From: Betaproteobacteria bacterium
Lineage (GTDB): Bacteria; Pseudomonadota; Gammaproteobacteria; Burkholderiales; Rhodocyclaceae
Assembly: GCA_028065725.1 (NCBI GenBank)
Contig: JAPTVL010000536.1
Span: forward strand, 1-17,284
Direction of reading: 5' to 3'
Length of the DNA stretch: 17,284 bases
Part shown: one piece after another, positions 7,182-13,652 of the stretch
Position numbering within the stretch: the stretch's first letter is position 1
How the letters are laid out: every line of letters starts with the position of its first letter
The notes under the pieces: generated by a model
What the model saw: only the letters and a program-made list of their open reading frames with translations
What the model was told of the DNA's origin: nothing
Database searches by the model: none
Position numbers and translations under genes: made by a program

Positions 7182-7277
7182 GATAAACAGTTATCCGATG
7201 CCGATGGTAGCTGGGCGCTGCGAACAAAAAGCCGGGCGCGCAGCCCGGCAAGCAAGCCCCGGATAAACGGTTATCCG
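7182..7277. repeat. GATAAAC(A/G)GTTATCCG near-identical repeat pair
   Basis: The 16-bp sequence occurs at 7182-7197 and 7262-7277 with one mismatch. Each copy is itself an inverted repeat (GGATAA / TTATCC type arms around 4 nt). The second copy includes the stop codon of the small membrane gene, and the similarity extends loosely on one side. The outer copy may be a duplicated scar of the 3' end of that gene left by insertion of the FRG cargo. Confidence 0.5.
7226..7249 (-). terminator. Rho-independent terminator of the small membrane protein operon
   Basis: GCCGGGC (7231-7237) and GCCCGGC (7243-7249) form a perfect 7-bp GC stem around GCGCA. On the minus strand the stem is followed by TTTTT. 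It lies 22 bp after the stop codon of the preceding minus-strand gene. Confidence 0.8.
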
Positions 7278-7447
7278 TGCCGTGGGCGCAGCAGCTTGGC
7301 TGCAAGCCAGGCTGCCGCCAGGCCAAAGGCGCCGGCGATGAGGGCGCCGGTCAGACTCAGGTGATGGAACAGCTTAAAGATGGCGGCGTAGACCAAGCCA
7401 TGCACCAGACTGCTCAGGATCATGTGCACGATGTCGAAGTGATGCAT
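7271..7447 (-). CDS. Small membrane protein (58 aa)
   Basis: The ATG at 7447 lies 2 bp after the stop of the upstream membrane gene and the gene ends 22 bp before a good terminator. The product begins MHHFDIVHMILSS and contains two hydrophobic stretches (about 8-25 and 32-51) with a short basic C-terminus KLLRPRHG. I do not recognise the family. Inner-membrane localisation with two helices is likely. Third-position GC is high, like the backbone. A role in mobilization or entry exclusion would be a guess from context only. Confidence 0.65.
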   Translation of the reverse strand: MHHFDIVHMILSSLVHGLVYAAIFKLFHHLSLTGALIAGAFGLAAAWLAAKLLRPRHG

Positions 7448-7449
7448 GG

Positions 7450-7764
7450 TCAGCCCTCCCCTCGCAGTTTGTTGCGCAGCTCGATCAGACCAAGCCAGGC
7501 GGCCACACCGCCGGCGGCGCCAGCCAGCGCCCAGAGCAGGCCGCCGGCCACGGCGCCCGCGATGGCGCCCAGCAGGGCGAACCACCGGGCAGGCTGACGC
7601 AGCGCCTTCAGTAGCAGCACGCTCGCGCCCTTCTTGAGTGCCGCCCATGCCAGCAGGCCCGGAAGGGCGCCCAGCAGCGCCCATGCGGGGCCTGCGAAGG
7701 CGCCGACAAGAACAAGGCCCAGCGGGGCGAACGCCAGTTCTGCATTGAGGAGTTTTCGACGCAT
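7450..7764 (-). CDS. Small Ala/Leu-rich membrane protein (104 aa)
   Basis: The product has a basic N-terminus (MRRKLLNAELAF), hydrophobic segments at about 10-40 (FAPLGLVLVGAFAGPAWALLG onward) and 60-95, and a polar C-terminus ELRNKLRGEG. It therefore probably spans the inner membrane three or four times. A GGAG ribosome site lies 7 nt before the ATG. It is the first gene of a two-gene operon ending at the terminator near 7240 and is divergent from the reverse transcriptase with only 39 bp between start codons. Family not recognised. Codon use matches the GC-rich backbone. Confidence 0.65.
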   Translation of the reverse strand: MRRKLLNAELAFAPLGLVLVGAFAGPAWALLGALPGLLAWAALKKGASVLLLKALRQPARWFALLGAIAGAVAGGLLWALAGAAGGVAAWLGLIELRNKLRGEG

Positions 7765-7803
7765 GGCGACTCCAAGTCAGGACGCAGCCCACGTCGGTCC
7801 GCC

Positions 7804-8715
7804 GTGCTTAGTCAAGCCGACATTCTCCAGCGCATGGCTGCCGACCTTGCGATGCTTCCATCGCACTTGGCGAAGATCATTCAAACGGCCCCGCTGCGGT
7901 ACAAGCTTTTCGAAATCCAGAAAAAATCTGGTGGCATGCGTGAAGTTGCCCAACCGGCGCGCGAGGTAAAGGCCATTCAGCGATGGTTAATTCGAGAACT
8001 AGGTCCGCGCCTGCCGGTGCATGAGTGCGCAACCGCTTATCGTGAAGGTTCGTCGATCAGAAAAAACGCTGAGGCACACGCAAGCAGTCGCTACATGCTA
8101 AAGCTGGACTTCGCAAACTTCTTTCCCTCAATTGTTCGAAGCGATCTACATGCCCACCTTGATCGTCACTGCTCCGACAATCTTGATCCATCTGCTCGCA
8201 ACCTAATTGCGCACGTATGTTGCTGGGCTCGCCACCGACAGCCGCCCTTGCGGCTCTGCATTGGTGCGCCGAGCTCACCGCTACTTTCAAATAGTTTGAT
8301 GTTCGAGTTTGACAACCGCCTTGCTGCCGTAGCCGAGGACGATGGGGTCGTTTACACGCGCTACGCTGATGACATTACCCTCTCTTCACGGGACCGAGGC
8401 AGGATCGACCGCTACACGGAGATAGTGCAGACGCTACTAGAGAGTCTGCAGTACCCCAAGCTCACTCTTAATGAAGGCAAGACGGTGCTCGCGTCTCGGG
8501 CTGGCAAGCGGGTCGTAACTGGGCTGATTTTGACTCCTGATGGCAGTGTGTCGATCGGCCGCGATAGGAAAAGGCTTATACGGGCGATGTATCACCGCAG
8601 CCTCACCCAGCAGCTTGACTCCAAGGAAACTCAGGTACTTGCGGGTCTCATCGCGTTTGCAGATAGCATCGAACCAGGCTTTTCCCAGCGACTAAAGGGC
8701 TCTGTTCGACCATAG
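7804..8715 (+). CDS. Retron-type reverse transcriptase
   Basis: The product is 303 aa and has the full set of bacterial retron RT landmarks. These are FEIQKKSGGMREVAQPAREVK near 36-56 (RT0/1 region), GSSIRKNAEAH at 82-92 with the retron-specific NAxxH, LDFANFFPSI at 101-110 with catalytic D102, and IGAPSSPLLSN at 153-163. YTRYADDITLSS at 184-195 holds catalytic D189 and D190, and KRVVTGL at 235-241 carries the retron VTG motif. It ends soon after DSIEPGFSQRL, about 20 residues earlier than, for example, Ec86 RT, so the thumb end may be trimmed. The start is a GTG without a clear ribosome site. An ATG at codon 11 is less likely because N-terminal homology begins near it. Retron RTs make msDNA from an adjacent ncRNA and protect against phage. 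No msr-msd is evident in the 39 bp upstream. Lower GC suggests cargo. Confidence 0.93.
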   Translation: MLSQADILQRMAADLAMLPSHLAKIIQTAPLRYKLFEIQKKSGGMREVAQPAREVKAIQRWLIRELGPRLPVHECATAYREGSSIRKNAEAHASSRYMLKLDFANFFPSIVRSDLHAHLDRHCSDNLDPSARNLIAHVCCWARHRQPPLRLCIGAPSSPLLSNSLMFEFDNRLAAVAEDDGVVYTRYADDITLSSRDRGRIDRYTEIVQTLLESLQYPKLTLNEGKTVLASRAGKRVVTGLILTPDGSVSIGRDRKRLIRAMYHRSLTQQLDSKETQVLAGLIAFADSIEPGFSQRLKGSVRP

Positions 8716-8775
8716 CCGAATCATCATCCGACCCGCGCTTGTCCACACGCCCGGCTGTCCACGGGCGCGGGCGCA

Positions 8776-9726
8776 TCAGCGCCGTGCGGCCGGAACCGAT
8801 GCCGGCGCAGCCAGTGAAGACGCCGGCCACAGCGGCACCATGGCCGACGGCATCGCCGCGGCCTGGGGCTTGATGTAGAAGTCCAGCGTCGGCGCGTGGG
8901 CGGCCTGCGTGACCGCCGTGGTGTCCAGCACGGCTTCGATCGAGTGCAGCCCGGCGGCCAGTGTCACGCTGGCCGATCCGGCTTGCGCTGGCGCGTCAGC
9001 CGCCCACAGCGCGTTGTAGGCTCGCTTGAGCGACACCAGCGAATCGGCACGGCCGTCGAGCAAGGTGCGCGCAGCGGCCGAAGCGTTGCCGGAAAGGTTG
9101 ACGGTGATGAGGTAATTGCCTGTCGTCGGGGCCTGAAAGTTGAAGGCATACGTCAGCCGCACGGGCCTCCCTGCCGTCACGAAGGGTGCCATCGGGGCTG
9201 GGACAGCGCCCGAAAAACTTGCGGTCGGACTGGCCTTGACCACAGTGCCGACGACTTGGCCGGGGAGCATGGTCGGGTCTTGTCCTGGTGCGGCGGCGAC
9301 CGTCTGGACCGTCAACTGCCAGGCGCCGGACTTCATCGGGCTGGCTGGCGACGGCAAGGCCGGCAGCTCGGCCTGCATCGCCCCAGCGGGTGCCGCTGCC
9401 GGTGTGCTAGCGGTGGCTGGCTGGGCGGGCTGGGGTTGCGCAGGCGTGGCCGCGCTGGCCTGCCGGGTCCGTGCCAGTGCAGGCTTCGGCGGTGCGACTG
9501 CCGGCGCTGCGACGGGTGCCGGCGCGGGGGCTTGTGCCTGCTCGTGCGGCGAGGAAGAGAACAGGGAGAACAGGCTGTGCAGCCCGGCCAGCGCCAGCAA
9601 AGTGGCGAACGCGAGCGCGGCTAGCAGCAGCCGGGGCGAGACATGCAGGTGCTCGGCGATGGGGTCGATGCGGGCGGCCACGGCGGTGCGAATGGCGTCT
9701 GCGGCTTCAGCGATTTTGTCGGACAT
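8776..9726 (-). CDS. Membrane-anchored Pro/Ala-rich protein with C-terminal beta-type domain
   Basis: The product is 316 aa. A short cytoplasmic N-terminus (MSDKIAEAADAIRTAV) is followed by one transmembrane helix (about 33-56), a long Pro/Ala linker (about 60-130) and a C-terminal domain of about 185 aa. That domain includes GNYLITVNLSGNAS and AAGLHSIEAVLDTT, which suggest a beta-sandwich. The layout resembles periplasm-spanning proteins such as VirB10 or TonB, but I see no specific family match. A ribosome site AGGAGC lies before the ATG, and the leader GGAGCATCACCATG nearly equals that of the RHH gene at 11038. High GC and strand match the mobilization genes. A surface or exclusion role is possible but not shown. 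Confidence 0.75.
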   Translation of the reverse strand: MSDKIAEAADAIRTAVAARIDPIAEHLHVSPRLLLAALAFATLLALAGLHSLFSLFSSSPHEQAQAPAPAPVAAPAVAPPKPALARTRQASAATPAQPQPAQPATASTPAAAPAGAMQAELPALPSPASPMKSGAWQLTVQTVAAAPGQDPTMLPGQVVGTVVKASPTASFSGAVPAPMAPFVTAGRPVRLTYAFNFQAPTTGNYLITVNLSGNASAAARTLLDGRADSLVSLKRAYNALWAADAPAQAGSASVTLAAGLHSIEAVLDTTAVTQAAHAPTLDFYIKPQAAAMPSAMVPLWPASSLAAPASVPAARR

Positions 9727-9778
9727 GGTGATGCTCCTGATGGGTTATGGGGTTGGGCGCGGCGGGTGCCGCATCTGG

Positions 9779-9870
9779 ATTCAGCGACTGGCGAAATGCG
9801 CCGCGCTCTTCGCCGCGCATGCGGCTGCCGTTGCCGCGCAGCGGCTGCTACCCCGCGCCATGCGGGTGGG
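9779..9870. repeat. Intergenic repeat copy A (pairs with 11899-11990)
   Basis: ATTCAGCGACTGGCGAAATGC at 9779-9799 matches 11899-11919 at 19 of 21 positions. Beyond it both copies continue with similar GC-rich text including CGGCTG, GGCTGCTACC/CGCTGCTACC and short hairpins. It lies 53 bp upstream of the Pro-rich membrane gene start. Confidence 0.5.
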
Positions 9871-10366
9871 TTGGGGTTGGGCCGCCCATCGAGGCGGCTT
9901 GCCTGGTGCCGGTCCGCTTGCGGCCGGCTTGCCGTTCGGGGGGCCACGACCAGCCCAGCGAGCGCCGTGCGCGAAGACTGGGCGCGGACGTGGGGCCAGG
10001 GCAAAGGGGATGGCTTCATCGTCCCCGTCTTGCCCAGGCCCCCCTCGTGCCAGGAGGGCGCGCCGAGCAAGAACCGGGGGAAGCAACCGACATGACAGAC
10101 CCGCAGGGGCTGGCGTGGCGGGTGCTCCCCCGGGCCGCGCCGAGGCCGACTGACGCGGACACGAGGGGCGGGGGGGGCCGCCGGGGGATGCGGACACTTG
10201 CGGAGGGAGCGGCAGCGACCAAAGCAAGGGGAGCAGACCACGGCGGGGGCGAAGCCCGGGCCGCGCCAGCACCCGGACCGGACGCCCTGGAAGCGCAGCG
10301 GACAGGGCGGCTGGGATGGGTGCGCCGGTCGCGACTGGCCCGACGCTTGCGGCGGGCGTGACGCGA

Positions 10367-10417
10367 GTCTCGGGCTGGCGGGGAGGGACTGAAAGTCCCG
10401 AGCCGACAGGCCGAGAC
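10367..10417 (+). other. Nested hairpin structure, possible ncRNA or oriT element
   Basis: GTCTCGG (10367-10373) pairs perfectly with CCGAGAC (10411-10417). Inside, GGGACT (10385-10390) pairs with AGTCCC (10394-10399) around a GAA loop. A third hairpin GGGGC / GCCCC follows directly (around 10422-10439). The function is unknown. Confidence 0.4.
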
Positions 10418-10459
10418 CGAAGGGGCGTCTTCATGCCCCGGAGCCCCTGACGACGAAGT

Positions 10460-10518
10460 CGGCAGGGCGAGTCGGCATCCGCACCGCTGCGCGGTGCGGA
10501 TGCCGACTCGCCCTGCCG
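10460..10518. repeat. Perfect 27-bp inverted repeat with 5-nt loop
   Basis: The arms 10460-10486 and 10492-10518 are exact reverse complements around CTGCG. The stem is strongly GC-rich and lies outside any gene. It could extrude as a cruciform or fold in single-stranded DNA during transfer, or form the core of a transcript. Confidence 0.85.
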
Positions 10519-10523
10519 CAGGC

Positions 10524-10544
10524 GGGGGTGCGGCCCCCTCTTTT
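10524..10544 (+). terminator. Terminator-like hairpin after the 27-bp inverted repeat
   Basis: GGGGG (10524-10528) and CCCCC (10534-10538) form a stem around TGCGG, followed by TCTTTT and then more T-rich sequence on the plus strand. It would end a plus-strand transcript covering the hairpins at 10367-10518, although no promoter was found. Confidence 0.5.
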
Positions 10545-10746
10545 GATTTACCCGAAGTCGCCCGACCGCAGGGAGGGGCCGCAAGGCGCCCGTTCAGGGC
10601 CGTCTTCGGGGGCAGTACGCTTGCTGCGTTGCACGTTGCGCTGACTGCTCGCGCCGCTCACGTCGAGCCGAGGTGACGACACGAGCGAACGGGCGACGCT
10701 TGCGCATGGGTGCGGCGCGAAGCGTGCGGGCGCTCGCAGGACACGC

Positions 10747-10800
10747 TGTAAACGGAGTGTGTGACAAGCGTCCATACGCGCGTCCTACACGGCGTTTACA
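10747..10800. repeat. 54-bp imperfect palindrome containing GCGTCCATACGC, oriT or operator candidate
   Basis: Symmetric elements occur at mirrored spacing: TGTAAACG / CGTTTACA (outer 8 bp), GTGT / ACAC, GAC / GTC and GCG / CGC around TCCATA. The right arm overlaps the stop codon of the RHH gene. The block at 10757-10784 recurs at 11857-11884, 24 of 28 bases identical, in front of the relaxase gene. Confidence 0.6.
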
Positions 10801-11038
10801 ACGCGGCGCTGTCCAGGCGCTGCGGCGTGGCCTGTGGTGGTGTCGCGGCGGCGAGTTCGGCGCGGGCGGTCTTGACCGCTGCGACGAGCGCCCGCGAGCA
10901 CACGTCCGAGGCATCGAACAAGAAGCCTGCGGCTTCGGCGTCGATGCGCAGGGCGTCGATCTGCGCAAGCAGGTCGGCGTCCACCCGCACGCTGAGCGTG
11001 CGGGTCTTAACTTGGGCGCGTGGTTTGAGGATGGCCAT
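10796..11038 (-). CDS. Ribbon-helix-helix accessory protein of the mobilization region
   Basis: The product is 80 aa. The ATG at 11038 is preceded by AAAGGAGC at good spacing. An upstream in-frame start would add 51 low-complexity residues and is rejected. A basic N-terminus (MAILKPRAQVK) leads to a ribbon-helix-helix pattern: strand TRTLSVRVD (12-20), helix ADLLAQIDALRIDAEAAG, then SDVCSRALVAAVKTAR. Small RHH proteins beside relaxase genes commonly bind oriT and repress the operon. The gene follows the relaxase candidate by 34 bp on the same strand. Its stop codon is inside a long palindrome and a related palindrome lies before the relaxase gene, so these are plausible binding sites. Confidence 0.75.
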   Translation of the reverse strand: MAILKPRAQVKTRTLSVRVDADLLAQIDALRIDAEAAGFLFDASDVCSRALVAAVKTARAELAAATPPQATPQRLDSAAL

Positions 11039-11072
11039 GATGATGCTCCTTTCGGTGGGGGTTGGTGATGGG

Positions 11073-11825
11073 TCAGACGAGACAGTCTGTAAACATTTCG
11101 TATAGACAGAAGCGGAAATTCCCGTGGTTCCCGTGGTGTTTGGAGGGGTCGATGAGGGTGTCGATCCCGGCGATGCGCACGCGCGAGACACCCAAGACCA
11201 TGGCCTTCACCCGCTCCATCGTGTTGGCATCAGGGAAGACCCAGACCACGCGCTGCCACTTGCCTTGATGCATCGCTGTCAAGTGCCCTTCGACGATCGC
11301 GGCATACCGCTTCGGCGACTTGATCGACCGCTCGGCCTCAATCGCGATGCGCACACCATAGGCGGTCAGGCACACGGCATCCGGCTTCTTCTCGCCTTGC
11401 TTGACTGCAGCAAGCCGGTCGCCATTCACCCATTGCTTGACGAGGCCGCTGCCGGTGGCCTCGATCCGCAGGCGCTGGATGTCCAGCGTGTGTTGAAGAA
11501 ACATCACGCTGAACCGCGCGGGGTCGAAGGCGCGATCGATGACCTTCTCTGTGGCTGGGTCGAAGGCGTGCGCTTGGCCGAGCGACGTGATTCCCACCAC
11601 GGTGATGGTTTGCAAGCCGTCGAATAGCTGGATGGGCCAACGCCGCACCAGTCCGGCGGATTCCATTGGTGCGATGGTCTGGCGGGCGGCACGCTCGCCG
11701 ACGCCCATGACCGTGCCCGCGACTTTTGGGGTCGTATAGATTTCTTCGCGTAAGAATCGCAGGAGGGCGTGGCGTTTTTCCTGAGCGCGGGCAGCACGCT
11801 CGCGTGGGTCGGAAATGATGGGCAT
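11073..11825 (-). CDS. mobC: Probable MOBC-type relaxase / replication-relaxation family protein
   Basis: The product is 250 aa, close to what I recall for MobC of plasmid CloDF13. Residues 15-85 look like a winged helix (EIYTTPKVAGTVMGVGERAARQTIAPME). The C-terminal half has a PD-(D/E)xK-like pattern: KKPDAVCLTAYGVRIAIEAE with D149, E163 and E165, then SIKSPKRY with K169 and K172. MOBC relaxases use such a nuclease-like fold instead of the HUH fold and are partnered by a VirD4-like MobB. The gene just upstream on the same strand encodes exactly such a coupling protein. The ribosome site AAGGAG lies 6 nt before the ATG. The family call rests on motif order and context; a replication-relaxation transcriptional regulator is the main alternative. 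Confidence 0.65.
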   Translation of the reverse strand: MPIISDPRERAARAQEKRHALLRFLREEIYTTPKVAGTVMGVGERAARQTIAPMESAGLVRRWPIQLFDGLQTITVVGITSLGQAHAFDPATEKVIDRAFDPARFSVMFLQHTLDIQRLRIEATGSGLVKQWVNGDRLAAVKQGEKKPDAVCLTAYGVRIAIEAERSIKSPKRYAAIVEGHLTAMHQGKWQRVVWVFPDANTMERVKAMVLGVSRVRIAGIDTLIDPSKHHGNHGNFRFCLYEMFTDCLV

Positions 11826-11856
11826 AGAAGCTCCTTGTGTGCAGGTTGTGGACGCG

Positions 11857-11884
11857 GTGTGTGACGGGCGTCCATACGCCTGTC
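11857..11884. repeat. Second GTGTGTGACnnGCGTCCATACGC copy, in front of the relaxase gene
   Basis: This 28-bp block matches 10757-10784 at 24 positions, exactly 1100 bp away in the same orientation. Here GACGGGCG / CGCCTGTC form near-perfect arms around TCCATA. It lies 32 bp upstream of the relaxase start codon and overlaps a TTGACA -35-like box on the minus strand, so it could act as operator and as part of oriT. Confidence 0.6.
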
Positions 11885-11898
11885 AAACGCCTGCACCT

Positions 11899-11990
11899 AT
11901 TCAGCGCGTGGCGAAATGCACGGCGGTGGGCGTGGCGAGGAACCCGCCGCCTACCGGCGGCTGCGGTGGCCGCAGGCCCCGCTGCTACCG
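11899..11990. repeat. Intergenic repeat copy B (pairs with 9779-9870)
   Basis: ATTCAGCGCGTGGCGAAATGC at 11899-11919 is the partner of the copy at 9779. It is followed by hairpins GCCGCC / GGCGGC (about 11946-11961) and CTGCGG / CCGCAG. It lies between the coupling protein stop and the relaxase start. Confidence 0.5.
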
Positions 11991-12032
11991 CAGCTCGCGG
12001 GGTTTGGTCTGCAAGGTGGTGGTGGGCGGCGT

Positions 12033-13652
12033 TCAGCGCGGGCGCGACAGATCGCGCAGCAGATCGGACAGGTCGGCTGCGGTCGAGCGCGTGGGCTCGG
12101 GGGGCTGCGCCGTGTCGGCACCCTCTGGGTCAGAATCGGCCTGGCGCTCGGCCGGTTGCTCCTGCTCATCGTCCGTTGCGGGCGGCTGGCCCTGCGGCTC
12201 GCCGCCCGGCTCTGACACGATGACGGGGGTTGGCGGCGGGCCAGAGCGCAGCCACCGTGTGGACAAAAACGTTGCGGGTCCGCGCCCGATGATGACGCCG
12301 ACGGATGCCTCACCGGATTCCGGCTTGGGCAGGTGCGTGAAAACATGGGCCGCCATGTGGGCCTGCTTCTCCACACGTCTGGACACGCTCTCGCCTTGGG
12401 AACTGCGCGTGACAGACGACACCTCCGAGCTGGCTTGACCAGTGATGGCTTCCAGCTCGTGGGCCGTGGCGGCGTCGAGCATTTTGTAAACGATCTTGAT
12501 ACCGGCATTGCCCCAGATCGCACCACGCACCGCCTTGGGACTCAGGCCCGCGCAGTCATCCAAATCGCCCAGGCTTTGGTGAGCGAAGACGAGATGGCAG
12601 TTGCGATCGCGGATGGTCCCGGCTGCCCTCAAGGCCGCCGGCGACAAGAGGTACTTCAATTCGTCCAAAAAGATGCACGCCGGCCGCGATTGGTCGGCGC
12701 GGTCTTCCAGAATTTGCAGGCAGCGCTGCAGGATCAACTTCTGTGACGCCACCACTTCAAGGCGCGTCGTGCTGCCCATCACATACACCACGCCGGACCT
12801 GGACATCGTCTCGGCCAGGTCAAAGCCCTGGGGGGTGTGCAGCGCCCTCACCCGCCCGAGCTGCCGCAGCTCGCGCCAAAGGTTTTCCTTATCTGTCACG
12901 CGAGCGTCGTGCGATGCGGTGGCAATGATCGATTGCATGTCTGCTTGGCCATCCTGGAACGCTGCGGCGATGTACGAGGTCGCTTCACGGTCGCCGCCGC
13001 GGTAGAAGTCCACGCCGGGGTCGCCCGTCTTCCCAAGTTCAAGCGCGACTTGCAGCAGTTCCTCCACCTGATCAGGGCGGCAACCTGCGAATGGGTTGAT
13101 CTGCGGGCCAGCCTGCGGGCGCAGGTCGATGATGGCAACGGGATAGCCGAATTTCTCCGCCATCCTGGCCAGCACACCTGGCAGCATGCGGTCTGGCTTG
13201 GGGTCAAAGACCACGACTGTTTCCCCTGCTGCGGCAAGCTGCGACAGCAGCACACCGGCCAGGCTGGATTTACCAACGCCACTTTCCCCCAAAATCTCAA
13301 TGTGATTTTTATCAAGAACATGCTTCGGGTAATAGACGGGTTTTCGATTACCGTCCAAACCAAGGAAAAATCCCTTTTTCAGGTTGATGTAGCGCTCGGG
13401 ATCAAAACCACGCGCCAGTTTCTTGAGATTGGCAGCGTCGTTTTTGACATCGGCGACATTTGATTTGATCCCGCCGCGATATGTCAGGGCATCCCATACA
13501 AGGTAAAGGGCGAGCAGAAAACCGCCGATTCCAGTTAATGACGATGCGGTCGGGTGGTCGAAGATTTGCAGCAGCTTGGCTGAGAGATAGGCTGCGCCGA
13601 AAATCAGAAGGAAATTCCGGGCGGCGAGGAAAATTCGAGGAAAGAAGTTCAT
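12033..13652 (-). CDS. VirD4/TraG-like type IV coupling protein (MobB-like)
   Basis: The product is 539 aa. Two N-terminal membrane helices (about 12-30 and 38-58) anchor a cytoplasmic ATPase. Walker A is GESGVGKS at 122-129, followed by a strand VVVFDPK. Walker B is ACIFLDE at 325-331. The motif LVFAHQSLGDL (354-364) is typical of VirD4/TraG-type proteins. The C-terminus (about 470-539) is Pro/Glu/Asp-rich and probably disordered. Coupling proteins deliver the relaxase-DNA complex to a type IV secretion channel. AGGAG lies before the ATG, and the start overlaps the stop of the upstream membrane gene (ATGA), which shows coupling. No VirB-like genes are present here, so a helper channel would be required. 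Confidence 0.9.
   Translation of the reverse strand: MNFFPRIFLAARNFLLIFGAAYLSAKLLQIFDHPTASSLTGIGGFLLALYLVWDALTYRGGIKSNVADVKNDAANLKKLARGFDPERYINLKKGFFLGLDGNRKPVYYPKHVLDKNHIEILGESGVGKSSLAGVLLSQLAAAGETVVVFDPKPDRMLPGVLARMAEKFGYPVAIIDLRPQAGPQINPFAGCRPDQVEELLQVALELGKTGDPGVDFYRGGDREATSYIAAAFQDGQADMQSIIATASHDARVTDKENLWRELRQLGRVRALHTPQGFDLAETMSRSGVVYVMGSTTRLEVVASQKLILQRCLQILEDRADQSRPACIFLDELKYLLSPAALRAAGTIRDRNCHLVFAHQSLGDLDDCAGLSPKAVRGAIWGNAGIKIVYKMLDAATAHELEAITGQASSEVSSVTRSSQGESVSRRVEKQAHMAAHVFTHLPKPESGEASVGVIIGRGPATFLSTRWLRSGPPPTPVIVSEPGGEPQGQPPATDDEQEQPAERQADSDPEGADTAQPPEPTRSTAADLSDLLRDLSRPR

Larger units (their letters stand above)
9727..10795. other. Long gene-poor GC-rich intergenic region (about 1.07 kb)
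   Basis: No convincing gene is seen. Open frames exist on both strands but overlap each other, are low in complexity (Pro, Arg, Ala, Gly) and lack ribosome sites. The stretch holds a diverged copy of an intergenic repeat (9779-9870), nested hairpins (10367-10417), a 27-bp perfect inverted repeat (10460-10518), a terminator-like hairpin (10524-10544) and a long palindrome (10747-10800). It could carry oriT, a structured RNA or both. Confidence 0.6.

Noticed and set aside
10460..10518. 27-bp inverted repeat as a simple Rho-independent terminator
   Set aside because: No T-tract follows on either strand and the stem is far longer than usual terminators. The separate stem at 10524-10538 is the better terminator.
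10360..10545. Retron msr-msd for the RT at 7804
   Set aside because: It is 1.6 kb downstream of the RT end, with another gene in between, and I found no convincing a1/a2 pairing or branch-point context. Kept only as a check to run.
9140..10584. Long open frames on both strands across 9140-10584
   Set aside because: They are low-complexity Ala/Gly/Arg/Pro translations of very GC-rich DNA, overlap each other and the Pro-rich membrane gene, lack ribosome sites and run through the hairpin region.
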